DNA of 51,253 bases, from the NCBI RefSeq assembly GCF_009690905.1, contig NZ_VOSW01000068.1:1-51253 (forward strand). The letters are read 5' to 3'. The notes beneath the pieces were generated by a model. That model did no database searches, was not told the DNA's origin, and was given only the letters and a program-made list of their open reading frames with translations. The stretch comes from Paraburkholderia madseniana (GTDB taxonomy: Bacteria > Pseudomonadota > Gammaproteobacteria > Burkholderiales > Burkholderiaceae). Both the position numbers and the translations under genes were made by a program. Shown piece by piece: positions 6,796 to 14,824 of this stretch. Position 1 is the first letter of the stretch. Every line of letters begins with the position of its first letter.

Positions 6796-8859
6796 ATGTC
6801 CATCCGCTACCCCTTATTGAATCGCGAGCTGGGCATTCTGGGTTTCAACGAGCGTGTGTTGGCACAAGCTGCCGACCCTGCCGTCCCTTTGCTCGAACGC
6901 CTGCGCTTCATCTGCATTACCAGTAGCAACCTCGACGAATTCTTCGAAGTCCGCATGGCCGGACTGCAGGAACAGATGCGCGACAACCCGGGCGCAATGT
7001 CACCTGATGGCATGTCGCTGCAGCACGTATACGACCTCGTGGTCGAGCGCGCGCAGAGGCTCGTGCATCGCCAGTACACCATGCTGCACGACACGGTGCT
7101 CACCGCGCTCGAAGCAGAAGGCATCTATTTTCACGGCACTGAAGCGTGGAACGAAGCGCAGACCGAATGGGCGCGCAACTACTTCTTCGACGAACTGCTG
7201 CCGGTGCTCACGCCGATCGGCCTCGATCCGGCTCACCCGTTTCCGCGCGTGCTCAACAAGAGCCTGAACTTCGTCGTCGAACTCGAAGGCAAAGATGCGT
7301 TCGGCCGCCAGGCGATGATGGGCATCGTGCAGGCGCCGCGTGCCTTGCCCCGGCTCGTGCGCATGCCGCAGGAGCTGTCGGGCTATCCGCATGGTTTCGT
7401 GCTGCTGAGTTCGTTGCTGCAGCGCTTTGTCGGCGAGCTGTTCCCGAATCTGGTGGTGCGGACCTGTAACCAGTTTCGCATCACACGCAATAGCGAACTG
7501 TTCGTCGACGAAGACGAAATCACCAATCTGCGTGTCGCGCTGCAGGGCGAACTGCCGGCACGCCATCTGGGCAATGCAGTGCGGCTCGAAGTATCGGCGG
7601 AGACGCCCTCGCATGTCGTGCGGCGCCTGCTCGACGAAAGCGGCCTGACCACCAAGGATTGCTATTTCGCCGACGGCCCCGTCAATCTGGTACGGCTGAT
7701 GCAATTGCCGGAGATGGTGGACCGGCCCGACCTGAAATTCGTGCCGCATATTCCGGCGATTCCGCCGCAGATCGCCAACAGCACCAGCATGTTCGACGTG
7801 ATCGATCAGGGCGACGTGCTGCTGCATCACCCTTATGAGAGCTTTCAGCCGGTGCTCGAGTTGCTGCTGCAGGCAGCTAAAGACCCGAACGTGATGGCCA
7901 TCAAGCAGACCATCTATCGCACCGGCACCGACTCGCCGCTGATGGACGCGCTGATGCAAGCCGCGCGCAACGGCAAGGAAGTGACTGTGGTGGTCGAACT
8001 GCTCGCGCGCTTCGACGAAGAAACCAACATCAACTGGGCGTCGCAGCTTGAAGCGGTGGGTGCGCACGTCGTGTACGGCGTGGTAGGCCACAAGTGCCAC
8101 GCGAAGATGATGCTGATCGTGCGGCGCGTCTCGTCGGGCGGCAAGACCACGCTCAAGCGTTACGTGCACCTGGGCACCGGCAACTATCACCCGCGGACCG
8201 CGCGTCTTTATACCGACTTCGCCCTGATGACCGCGGATCAGAAAATCTGCGAAGACGTGCACCACGTGTTCCAGCAACTGACCGGCATCGGTGGTGAACT
8301 GTCGCTGCACGAGTTGTGGCAGTCGCCGTTCACGCTGCATCCGAAACTGGTTGAATCGATTCGTGCGGAAGCCGAGCATGCGCGCGCCGGCAAGAAGGCG
8401 CGCATCGTCGCGAAAATGAACGCGCTGCTCGAACCGACCGTGATTGCCGAGCTGTACGAAGCGTCACAGGCAGGCGTGAAGATCGATCTGATCGTACGTG
8501 GCGTGTGTTCGTTGCAACCGGGTGTGCCGGGCCTGTCGGAGAACATCACGGTGCGCTCGATCGTCGGACGCTTTCTCGAGCATCACCGCATCTTCTACTT
8601 CTACGACGGCGGCAAGGAACAGGTGTATCTATCGAGCGCCGACTGGATGGACCGTAACTTCTTCCGGCGCGTTGAAGTGGCGTTTCCGGTCAACAACCGT
8701 CGCTTGAAGCGGCGTGTGATTGCCGAAGGCCTCTCGGCCTTTCTCGGCGACAACCAGTCCGCGTGGCTCATGCAAAGCGACGGCCACTATCGGCGCCGCC
8801 GGCCGGGCAAATCCTCGCGCAATGCCCAGATGAGCCTGCTGGGGAAATTCTGTTCGTGA
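6796..8859 (+). CDS. ppk1: Polyphosphate kinase 1
   Basis: 687 residues, essentially the length of E. coli PPK (688). It reversibly transfers the gamma-phosphate of ATP to inorganic polyphosphate. The start is the ATG at 6796 (MSIRYPLLNRELG); a GTG at 6739 lies inside the PHO box and is unlikely. The N and head domains contain LLNRELGILGFNERVL and SSNLDEFFEVRMAGL. The two phospholipase-D-like catalytic domains follow. The autophosphorylated His is His458 in YVHLGTGNYHPRTARLY, and the second conserved histidines are at residues 596-597 in FLEHHRIFYFYDGG. It is divergent from ppx and a PHO box precedes it, so induction by PhoB under phosphate starvation is likely. A strong terminator separates it from phoR. 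Confidence 0.97.
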   Translation: MSIRYPLLNRELGILGFNERVLAQAADPAVPLLERLRFICITSSNLDEFFEVRMAGLQEQMRDNPGAMSPDGMSLQHVYDLVVERAQRLVHRQYTMLHDTVLTALEAEGIYFHGTEAWNEAQTEWARNYFFDELLPVLTPIGLDPAHPFPRVLNKSLNFVVELEGKDAFGRQAMMGIVQAPRALPRLVRMPQELSGYPHGFVLLSSLLQRFVGELFPNLVVRTCNQFRITRNSELFVDEDEITNLRVALQGELPARHLGNAVRLEVSAETPSHVVRRLLDESGLTTKDCYFADGPVNLVRLMQLPEMVDRPDLKFVPHIPAIPPQIANSTSMFDVIDQGDVLLHHPYESFQPVLELLLQAAKDPNVMAIKQTIYRTGTDSPLMDALMQAARNGKEVTVVVELLARFDEETNINWASQLEAVGAHVVYGVVGHKCHAKMMLIVRRVSSGGKTTLKRYVHLGTGNYHPRTARLYTDFALMTADQKICEDVHHVFQQLTGIGGELSLHELWQSPFTLHPKLVESIRAEAEHARAGKKARIVAKMNALLEPTVIAELYEASQAGVKIDLIVRGVCSLQPGVPGLSENITVRSIVGRFLEHHRIFYFYDGGKEQVYLSSADWMDRNFFRRVEVAFPVNNRRLKRRVIAEGLSAFLGDNQSAWLMQSDGHYRRRRPGKSSRNAQMSLLGKFCS

Positions 8860-8914
8860 GTTTGTGATGTCCTGATCGTGTTCGCGCGCCGCCGAAGCAA
8901 GCGGCGCTGCACAT

Positions 8915-8955
8915 GAAAAAAGCCCGCCTTGTCTTGTTACAGGCGGGCATTTTTT
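8915..8955. terminator. Bidirectional terminator between ppk1 and phoR
   Basis: GCCCGCCT (8922-8929) and AGGCGGGC (8941-8948) form a perfect 8-bp stem with an 11-base loop. It is flanked by an A run before and a T run after, so it can stop both the plus-strand ppk1 transcript and the minus-strand pst-pho operon. Confidence 0.85.
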
Positions 8956-8968
8956 CAGGCCAACGTTT

Positions 8969-10282
8969 TCAAACCGGCGCCGGTTGCCGACGCGCCGTGC
9001 GAAACACCGGGAAACGCACGGTGAACGTGCTGCCACGTCCCTCTTCGCTCTTCACGTCGAGCTGCGCATCGTGTCGTTGCAGCACATGCTTGACGATGGC
9101 GAGACCGAGGCCCGTCCCACCCGTATCGCGCGAGCGGCTGCGGTCAACGCGATAGAAACGCTCGGTCAGACGTGGAATGTCCGCGGCTGGAATCCCCAAG
9201 CCGCTGTCCGTGACCGAAAAAACCGCACAGCCGCCGTTGGCCTGCCAACTCACCCTGATCGCACCGCCATCCGGTGTATAGCGGATCGCATTGGTCACGA
9301 GGTTGCCCAACGCGCTGAGAATTTCCGTTTCCACGCCAGTGACGGTGAGCCCTTCGTCGGCGTCGAACACGATCTTGTGATGGTCGCTCGACAGGCTTTG
9401 CGCGTCGTCGCGCAGATGCCGCAGCACCGCGCGCATATCGATCATCTGATCGCTCGGCGGCTTGTTGTCGCCTTCTAGCTTCGCGAGCACCAGCAAGTCG
9501 TTGACGATATGCCGCATGCGCGAAGCCTGCTGCTCCATCAGTTCGAGGTAGCGCCCGCGCTCGGCTTCGCTCAACGGCAGTTCCCGCATCGTCTCGAGAA
9601 AACCCGACAATACGGTCAACGGTGTCTTCAATTCATGCGACACGTTAGCGACGAAGTCGCGCCGCATCGCGTCGGTACGCTCCAGCTCGGTGATGTCTTG
9701 CGACAGCACCAGCTTGCGATTCTCGCCATACGGAAACACCTGCACCGACAGCACGTTCTGGCGCTTCTCGCCCATGCCGCGCATGATCAGCATCTGTTCG
9801 TAGCGTTGCGAATTCAGATAGCGCACGAAATCGGGCTGACGCACGAGATGTGTGATGTGCTGGCGCAGATCGCGTTTCGCATCGAGTCCGAAATGGAGTT
9901 CGGAGATCGCGTTGCACCACTCGATCTGATCGTGATCGTCGAGCATCGCCACGCCGTTCGGCGACGCCTGGATCGCCTGGATGAAACGCGAATGCTGTTG
10001 TTCGACCTGACGCACCTGCGCATGCCAGCGCTTCGCAAGCTTATGCAGACGGTAGTAGATTTCGCCCCAGATGCCGGGGGCGCTCGGCACTTCGCCGTAG
10101 ACCGGAGCGTCGAGCAGGCGCCACAAACGCTGCTTGTGGAAGGTGCTGAAGAAGCTCTGCGCGAGCAGCATGACGATCGCGAGGACCAGCCCTGCCTTGA
10201 CGTTCACGAGTGCGCCGACCACCACGCACAGAACAGCCAGCAGCACGACCGACACGATGGAGCGCGCCCAGATGATGTTCAT
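8969..10282 (-). CDS. phoR: Phosphate regulon sensor histidine kinase PhoR
   Basis: 437 residues, typical of PhoR. The N-terminus has two closely spaced membrane helices (about residues 9-27 and 30-47) and no large periplasmic domain. A linker and a PAS domain with QASPNGVAMLDDHDQIEWCN follow. The dimerisation/phosphoacceptor region is FVANVSHELKTPLTVLSG with His216, and the HATPase domain carries N and G boxes (LGNLVTNAIRYTPDGG, VTDSGLGIPAADIPRLTERF, GGTGLGLAIVKHVLQRH). It phosphorylates PhoB when phosphate is scarce and is held inactive by the PstSCAB-PhoU complex encoded just upstream. It is the last gene of the operon and is separated from phoB by 149 bases that hold short direct repeats. 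Confidence 0.95.
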   Translation of the reverse strand: MNIIWARSIVSVVLLAVLCVVVGALVNVKAGLVLAIVMLLAQSFFSTFHKQRLWRLLDAPVYGEVPSAPGIWGEIYYRLHKLAKRWHAQVRQVEQQHSRFIQAIQASPNGVAMLDDHDQIEWCNAISELHFGLDAKRDLRQHITHLVRQPDFVRYLNSQRYEQMLIMRGMGEKRQNVLSVQVFPYGENRKLVLSQDITELERTDAMRRDFVANVSHELKTPLTVLSGFLETMRELPLSEAERGRYLELMEQQASRMRHIVNDLLVLAKLEGDNKPPSDQMIDMRAVLRHLRDDAQSLSSDHHKIVFDADEGLTVTGVETEILSALGNLVTNAIRYTPDGGAIRVSWQANGGCAVFSVTDSGLGIPAADIPRLTERFYRVDRSRSRDTGGTGLGLAIVKHVLQRHDAQLDVKSEEGRGSTFTVRFPVFRTARRQPAPV

Positions 10283-10338
10283 GTTCTAGCGATCGAAGAG
10301 AAAACCGTCCACGCCGGGATCTGAAATCGCGGCGCCTA

Positions 10339-10374
10339 ACGTAACCGACGTAACCGATGTGGCCTATGTGGTGT
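10339..10374. repeat. Four 9-base direct repeats between phoB and phoR
   Basis: Two identical units ACGTAACCG (10339-10347, 10348-10356) are followed by two related ones, ATGTGGCCT and ATGTGGTGT (to 10374). They lie in the 149-base gap of the operon. The role is unknown. Confidence 0.6.
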
Positions 10375-10431
10375 ATGCGACATCTATAACGCGCGTGGCT
10401 CAAGCATCGCCACTCGCGCTACCGCGCAAAG

Positions 10432-11133
10432 TCAGGCGCTCTTCGCGAGCCGGTAGCCGCTGCCGCGTACCGTCTCAATCATAGCATCGCACCCGGCCGG
10501 CTTGAGTGCCGCGCGCAGACGCTTGATGTGCACATCCACCGTGCGCTCTTCGACGAACACGTGGTCGCCCCACACCTGATCGAGCAGTTGCGTGCGGCTG
10601 TGCACGCGCTCCGGGTGCGTCATGAAGAAGTGCAGCAGACGGAACTCGGTCGGGCCGAGATCGAGCTTGATCTCGCTGCCTTCGGCGTGCGCGGCGACGC
10701 GGTGCGTTGCCGGATCGAGCTTCAGACCGTTGATCGCCACCAGGTCTTCGGTCAACTGCGGCGCGCGGCGGCGCAACACCGCCTTGATGCGCGCCATCAG
10801 TTCTTTCGGCGAAAACGGTTTGGTGACGTAGTCGTCGGCGCCGATTTCGAGGCCGAGCACCTTGTCCTGCTCATCGCCACGTGCGGTCAGCATGATGATC
10901 GGAATGTGCTTGGTGCGCTCGTTGTTGCGCAGATCGCGAGCGAACGCGATGCCCGACTTGCCCGGCAACATCCAGTCGAGCAGCACGAGGTCGGGCAGTA
11001 CGTCGCTGATCAGGTTCTGCGCCTGCTCCGCGTTGTACGCGCGAATCGGGCAGTGTCCGGCGTGTTGAAGATTCACCGAAATCAGTTCGGAAATGGCGGG
11101 CTCATCTTCAATGACGAGAATGCTGCTGGGCAT
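10432..11133 (-). CDS. phoB: Phosphate regulon response regulator PhoB
   Basis: 233 residues from the ATG at 11133, which sits five bases after AGAGG; a GTG two codons upstream (11139) overlaps that ribosome site and is less likely. The receiver domain has the acidic pair at residues 9-11 (EDEP), the phosphorylated Asp53 in LVLLDWMLPG, Thr in IIMLTARGDE and Lys in YVTKPFSPKEL. The C-terminal OmpR/PhoB winged helix includes EFRLLHFFMTHPERVHSR and the recognition helix VEERTVDVHIKRLRAAL. Phosphorylated PhoB binds PHO boxes such as those before pstS and ppk1 in this window. It lies 25 bases after phoU in the same operon. Confidence 0.96.
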   Translation of the reverse strand: MPSSILVIEDEPAISELISVNLQHAGHCPIRAYNAEQAQNLISDVLPDLVLLDWMLPGKSGIAFARDLRNNERTKHIPIIMLTARGDEQDKVLGLEIGADDYVTKPFSPKELMARIKAVLRRRAPQLTEDLVAINGLKLDPATHRVAAHAEGSEIKLDLGPTEFRLLHFFMTHPERVHSRTQLLDQVWGDHVFVEERTVDVHIKRLRAALKPAGCDAMIETVRGSGYRLAKSA

Positions 11134-11158
11134 CGGCACCTCTGATCCTTATAACTGA

Positions 11159-11863
11159 TTAACTGAGTGCTTCGCGTTCGAGCGCGTCGCGCGACTTGTG
11201 CCGCACGTCGGTGCCCTTGACGATGTAGATGATGAATTCAGCGATGTTTTTCGCGTGGTCGCCGATCCGTTCGATCGCCTTGGCGATGAACAGAAAATCG
11301 AGGCCCACCGAAATCGAACGCGGATCTTCAGTCATGTACGAAATCAGCTTGCGAACGAAAGCGCGGAATTCTTCGTCGATCGCCTTGTCGTCGCGCATGA
11401 TCTGCGCGGCAGCGACCGTGTCCAGACGCGCAAAGGCGTCCAGCGCGCGGCGCAGGATCGATACCGCCATTTCGCCCGACAATTTGATCTCGGCGATATT
11501 GATGCTGCGCGAAGCGCCGTCTTCCATCAGACGCTTGGTGCGCTTGGCGATTTTTTCGGCTTCGTCGCCGGCGCGCTCGAGATTCGTGATGGTCTTCGAA
11601 ATCGCGATCAGGAGGCGCAAGTCGCGCGCGGCCGGTTGACGGCGCGCGATGATGTTGCTGCACTCTTCGTCGATCTCGACTTCCATCGTGTTCAGACGGT
11701 CTTCAGCGGCGATCACCTGCTCGCACACATCGAGGTCGAAGTTGTTGAGCGCGATCATCGCGTTGACGATCTGCGACTCGACCAGGCCGCCCATTTCGAG
11801 CACCTTCGAGGAAACGAGGTTCAGGTCGGCGTCGAACTGGCTGGACAGATGTTTATCGGACAT
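11159..11863 (-). CDS. phoU: Phosphate signalling protein PhoU
   Basis: 234 residues, the usual length, made of two three-helix-bundle repeats. Conserved acidic metal-binding motifs are visible: NLERAGDEAEKIAKR in the first repeat and AIERIGDHAKNIAE in the second. PhoU links the occupied PstSCAB transporter to PhoR and keeps the kinase off when phosphate is plentiful. The start (MSDKHLSSQFDADL) is preceded by an ACGGAGTACG ribosome site. It lies 29 bases after pstB and 25 before phoB, consistent with a single operon. Confidence 0.96.
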   Translation of the reverse strand: MSDKHLSSQFDADLNLVSSKVLEMGGLVESQIVNAMIALNNFDLDVCEQVIAAEDRLNTMEVEIDEECSNIIARRQPAARDLRLLIAISKTITNLERAGDEAEKIAKRTKRLMEDGASRSINIAEIKLSGEMAVSILRRALDAFARLDTVAAAQIMRDDKAIDEEFRAFVRKLISYMTEDPRSISVGLDFLFIAKAIERIGDHAKNIAEFIIYIVKGTDVRHKSRDALEREALS

Positions 11864-11892
11864 GTCGTACTCCGTTGTTTTTGCGCGGCGGC

Positions 11893-12741
11893 TTAGCCGA
11901 AGCGGCCAGTGATGTAGTCCTCGGTTTCCTTGCGGACCGGTTTGATGAAGATCTTTTCGGTGTCGCCGAATTCGATCAGTTCACCGAGGTACATATAGGC
12001 AGTGTAGTCCGAACAGCGTGCGGCCTGTTGCATGTTGTGCGTCACGATTACAACCGTGTAATCGCTCTTCAATTCGGCGATCAGTTCTTCGATGCGGCCC
12101 GTGGAAATCGGGTCGAGCGCGGAACACGGCTCGTCGAGCAGCAGCACTTCAGGACGGATCGCGATACCGCGCGCGATACACAGACGCTGTTGCTGACCGC
12201 CGGACAAACCGTAGCCGCTCTGGCCCAATTTATCCTTGACTTCGTTCCACAGCGCGGCCTTGGTCAACGCCCATTCCACGCGGTCGTCCATTTCCGAACG
12301 CGGCAGCGTTTCGAACATCTTCACACCGAACGCGATGTTGTCGTAGATCGACATCGGAAACGGCGTCGGCTTCTGGAACACCATGCCGATCCGCGCGCGC
12401 AGCAGCGAAATATCGCGCTTGGAGGTCAGCAGGTTTTCGCCGTCCATCAGGATCTCGCCTTCGGCGTGTTGCTCCGGATAGAGCGCGTACATCTTGTTGA
12501 GCGTGCGCAGCAAGGTGGACTTGCCGCAACCCGACGGGCCGATGAAGGCAGTGACCTTGCCTTCGGGAATCCGCAGATTGATGTTCTTCAGCGCGTGATA
12601 CTTGCCGTAGAAGAAGTTCAGGTCGTTGATTTCGATCTTCGGACGCGACGGGGCTTGCGCCTGGCCGCTTTGGGCGGGATCGAAACCGGCCGGCGCCGTG
12701 GGACGCGTGCCCGGATTGAGTTGAGTTTCTGCCATATTCAT
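11893..12741 (-). CDS. pstB: Phosphate ABC transporter ATP-binding protein PstB
   Basis: 282 residues. Walker A is GPSGCGKST at residues 68-76, the ABC signature is LSGGQQQRLCIARG and Walker B is VLLLDEPCSALD, followed by a switch His in VIVTHNMQQAARCSD. It energises phosphate uptake by PstC/PstA in the inner membrane. Compared with E. coli PstB (257 residues) it has about 30 extra Pro/Gly/Ala/Gln-rich N-terminal residues (from MNMAETQLNPG). The ATG at 12741 has GGAG upstream, and a second ATG at 12735 is possible. It is preceded by pstA with a 17-base gap. Confidence 0.97.
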   Translation of the reverse strand: MNMAETQLNPGTRPTAPAGFDPAQSGQAQAPSRPKIEINDLNFFYGKYHALKNINLRIPEGKVTAFIGPSGCGKSTLLRTLNKMYALYPEQHAEGEILMDGENLLTSKRDISLLRARIGMVFQKPTPFPMSIYDNIAFGVKMFETLPRSEMDDRVEWALTKAALWNEVKDKLGQSGYGLSGGQQQRLCIARGIAIRPEVLLLDEPCSALDPISTGRIEELIAELKSDYTVVIVTHNMQQAARCSDYTAYMYLGELIEFGDTEKIFIKPVRKETEDYITGRFG

Positions 12742-12758
12742 CGGATTACACTCCGCCC

Positions 12759-13655
12759 TTACTTATTCGAAAAGATCGTGCGCGCGAGGATGTTCAATCC
12801 CAGCACCGCGAGCGTGATCAGGAAGACACCGGCCCACGCGAGCGATTGCCACTGCGCAAACGGGCTCATCGCGAACTTGTAGATCGTGACCGGCAGGTTC
12901 GCAACCGGCTGGTCCATGTTCCACGAGAAGAACTGGTTCGACAACGCGGTGAAGAGCAGCGGCGCCGTTTCACCGGCAATGCGCGCGACGCCGAGCAGCA
13001 CGCCGGTGATAATGCCCGCGATCGAAGCTTTCAGCGTGATCGACATCACCATCTTCCACTTCGGCGTGCCGAGTGCGAAAGCGGCTTCGCGCAGCGCATT
13101 CGGCACCAGCTTCAGCATGTTCTCGGTGGTGCGGATCACGATCGGAATCTGCAGCAGCGCGAGCGCGAATACGCCGGCCCAACCGCTGAAGTGGCCCATC
13201 TTCGCCACGACGAGCGCGTAGACGAACAGACCGACGACGATCGACGGTGCCGACAACAGGATGTCGTTGATGAAGCGCGTGAGACTGGCGAGCCAGCCCT
13301 TCTGCCCGTATTCGGCGAGATACACGCCCGCCAGAATGCCGATCGGCGTGCCGACAAAAGTTGCGAGCGCAACCAGCATCACGCTGCCGACGATCGCGTT
13401 GGCGAGACCACCGCCATCGGTGTTCGGCGGCGGTGTGGATTGCGTGAACAATTCGACCGACAAGCCGCCGATGCCGAGGCGCAGCGTCGTATAAAGAATC
13501 CACACCAGCCACAGCAGGCCGAACGCCATGGCCGCGAGCGACAGCGTCAGCGCAACGGCATTCTTCGCGCGGCGGCGGCCTTGCAGACGCACGCGCATCG
13601 CTTCGAGCGCGACGGCGTCGTTCGAACCCGGCATATTCAAGGTGGGCTGGCTCAT
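12759..13655 (-). CDS. pstA: Phosphate ABC transporter permease PstA
   Basis: 298 residues with six membrane helices of the MetI-type permease fold. The first helix is preceded by a basic segment (LQGRRRAKNAV). A periplasmic loop contains FTQSTPPPNTDGGGLANAI, characteristic of PstA. The cytoplasmic EAA-like loop ALREAAFALGTPKWKMV, which docks onto PstB, is clearly visible. It forms the channel with PstC. The ATG start overlaps the pstC stop by four bases (13652-13655), implying translational coupling. Confidence 0.96.
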   Translation of the reverse strand: MSQPTLNMPGSNDAVALEAMRVRLQGRRRAKNAVALTLSLAAMAFGLLWLVWILYTTLRLGIGGLSVELFTQSTPPPNTDGGGLANAIVGSVMLVALATFVGTPIGILAGVYLAEYGQKGWLASLTRFINDILLSAPSIVVGLFVYALVVAKMGHFSGWAGVFALALLQIPIVIRTTENMLKLVPNALREAAFALGTPKWKMVMSITLKASIAGIITGVLLGVARIAGETAPLLFTALSNQFFSWNMDQPVANLPVTIYKFAMSPFAQWQSLAWAGVFLITLAVLGLNILARTIFSNK

Positions 13656-14653
13656 TTCGCGCCCTCCCCTTTTTCGAGGCGAAGCAGCATGACCTTCGAG
13701 ATCGCCAGCACGATGAAAGTAATCACAAAGAGGATCAACCCGAGTTCCATCAGCGCCGACGTATGCAGGCCCGGATCCGCTTCCGCGAATTCGTTGGCGA
13801 GCGCCGAGGTAATACTGTTGCCCGGCGAAAACAGCGAGACGTTATCGAGCAGATTGGTGTTGCCGATCACGAACGTGACCGCCATGGTCTCGCCGAGCGC
13901 GCGGCCGAGGCCGAGCATCACGCCGCCGATCACGCCGCTCTTGGTAAAGGGCAGCACGATCTTCCACATCACTTCCCAGGTCGTGCAGCCGATGCCGTAC
14001 GCCGACTCCTTCAACAGGACCGGCGTGACTTCGAACACGTCACGCATCACCGAAGCGATGTACGGAATGATCATGATGGCGAGGATAACCCCGGCGCACA
14101 GGATGCCGATGCCGATCGGTGCGCCCTTAAACAACGCACCGACGATAGGAATGCCGCTGAGGAGCGTGCCGAGCGGCTTTTCGAACCACGTAGCGAAGAT
14201 CGGCGCGAACACCAGCAGACCCCACATGCCGTAGACGATCGACGGAATCGCGGCAAGCAGTTCGATGGCGACGCCGAGCGGACGGCGCAGCCACGCGGGC
14301 GCGAGTTCGGTCAGGAAAAGTGCGATGCCGAAGCTGACGGGCACCGCGATGATGAGTGCAATGAGCGAGGTCGCGATCGTGCCGTAAATAGGCACCAATG
14401 CGCCGAATTGCTTGCTTGGTGGATCCCAGTCGGCGGTCCATAGGAACGCGAGGCCGAACTGCTTGATCGACGGCAGGGACGCGACGATCAGCGAAACGAT
14501 AATGCCGCCGAGCAGCAACAGGGTGACGATGGCGGAGAGACGGGCAAGGCCGCCGAAGATGACGTCGCCGGCGCGGCTGGGCGCTTTCTGCTGCGACGTG
14601 CTGCCGGGCGGTGTCGACTTCGCCGCGCCAGACGCTAATTGGATATCGGACAT
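13652..14653 (-). CDS. pstC: Phosphate ABC transporter permease PstC
   Basis: 333 residues from the ATG at 14653; an upstream TTG (14710) would add 19 residues of non-coding character. A 30-residue hydrophilic N-terminus is followed by six helices. Diagnostic features are PIYGTIATSLIALIIAVPVS, AIPSIVYGMWGLLVFAP and the EAA-like loop LKESAYGIGCTTWEVM. It pairs with PstA in the inner membrane. It is separated from pstS by about 170 bases holding a perfect 14-bp hairpin, which probably sets a higher level of pstS message than of the rest of the operon. Confidence 0.96.
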   Translation of the reverse strand: MSDIQLASGAAKSTPPGSTSQQKAPSRAGDVIFGGLARLSAIVTLLLLGGIIVSLIVASLPSIKQFGLAFLWTADWDPPSKQFGALVPIYGTIATSLIALIIAVPVSFGIALFLTELAPAWLRRPLGVAIELLAAIPSIVYGMWGLLVFAPIFATWFEKPLGTLLSGIPIVGALFKGAPIGIGILCAGVILAIMIIPYIASVMRDVFEVTPVLLKESAYGIGCTTWEVMWKIVLPFTKSGVIGGVMLGLGRALGETMAVTFVIGNTNLLDNVSLFSPGNSITSALANEFAEADPGLHTSALMELGLILFVITFIVLAISKVMLLRLEKGEGAK

Positions 14654-14734
14654 GAGAGCCTGATGGACCTGTTTCCAGTTGCCGTACGACACTTGTCGCG
14701 CGGCGGACAATGCTGGCTAATGCCGGGGTAACGC

Positions 14735-14766
14735 CATTGGCCGTCCTCGAATGAGGACGGCCAATG
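14735..14766 (-). promoter_or_regulatory. Perfect 14-bp hairpin between pstS and pstC
   Basis: CATTGGCCGTCCTC (14735-14748) and GAGGACGGCCAATG (14753-14766) are exact complements around a four-base loop. No T run follows on the minus strand, so it is not a canonical terminator. More likely it is an mRNA-stabilising or processing hairpin protecting the 3' end of pstS message. A second small hairpin (GCATGC-TTACT-GCATGC, 14774-14790) lies beside it. Confidence 0.8.
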
Positions 14767-14824
14767 TATTGCCGCATGCTTACTGCATGCTGTGTCGCTT
14801 AGTTGCGGCGCCTAGCTGCGTCGC

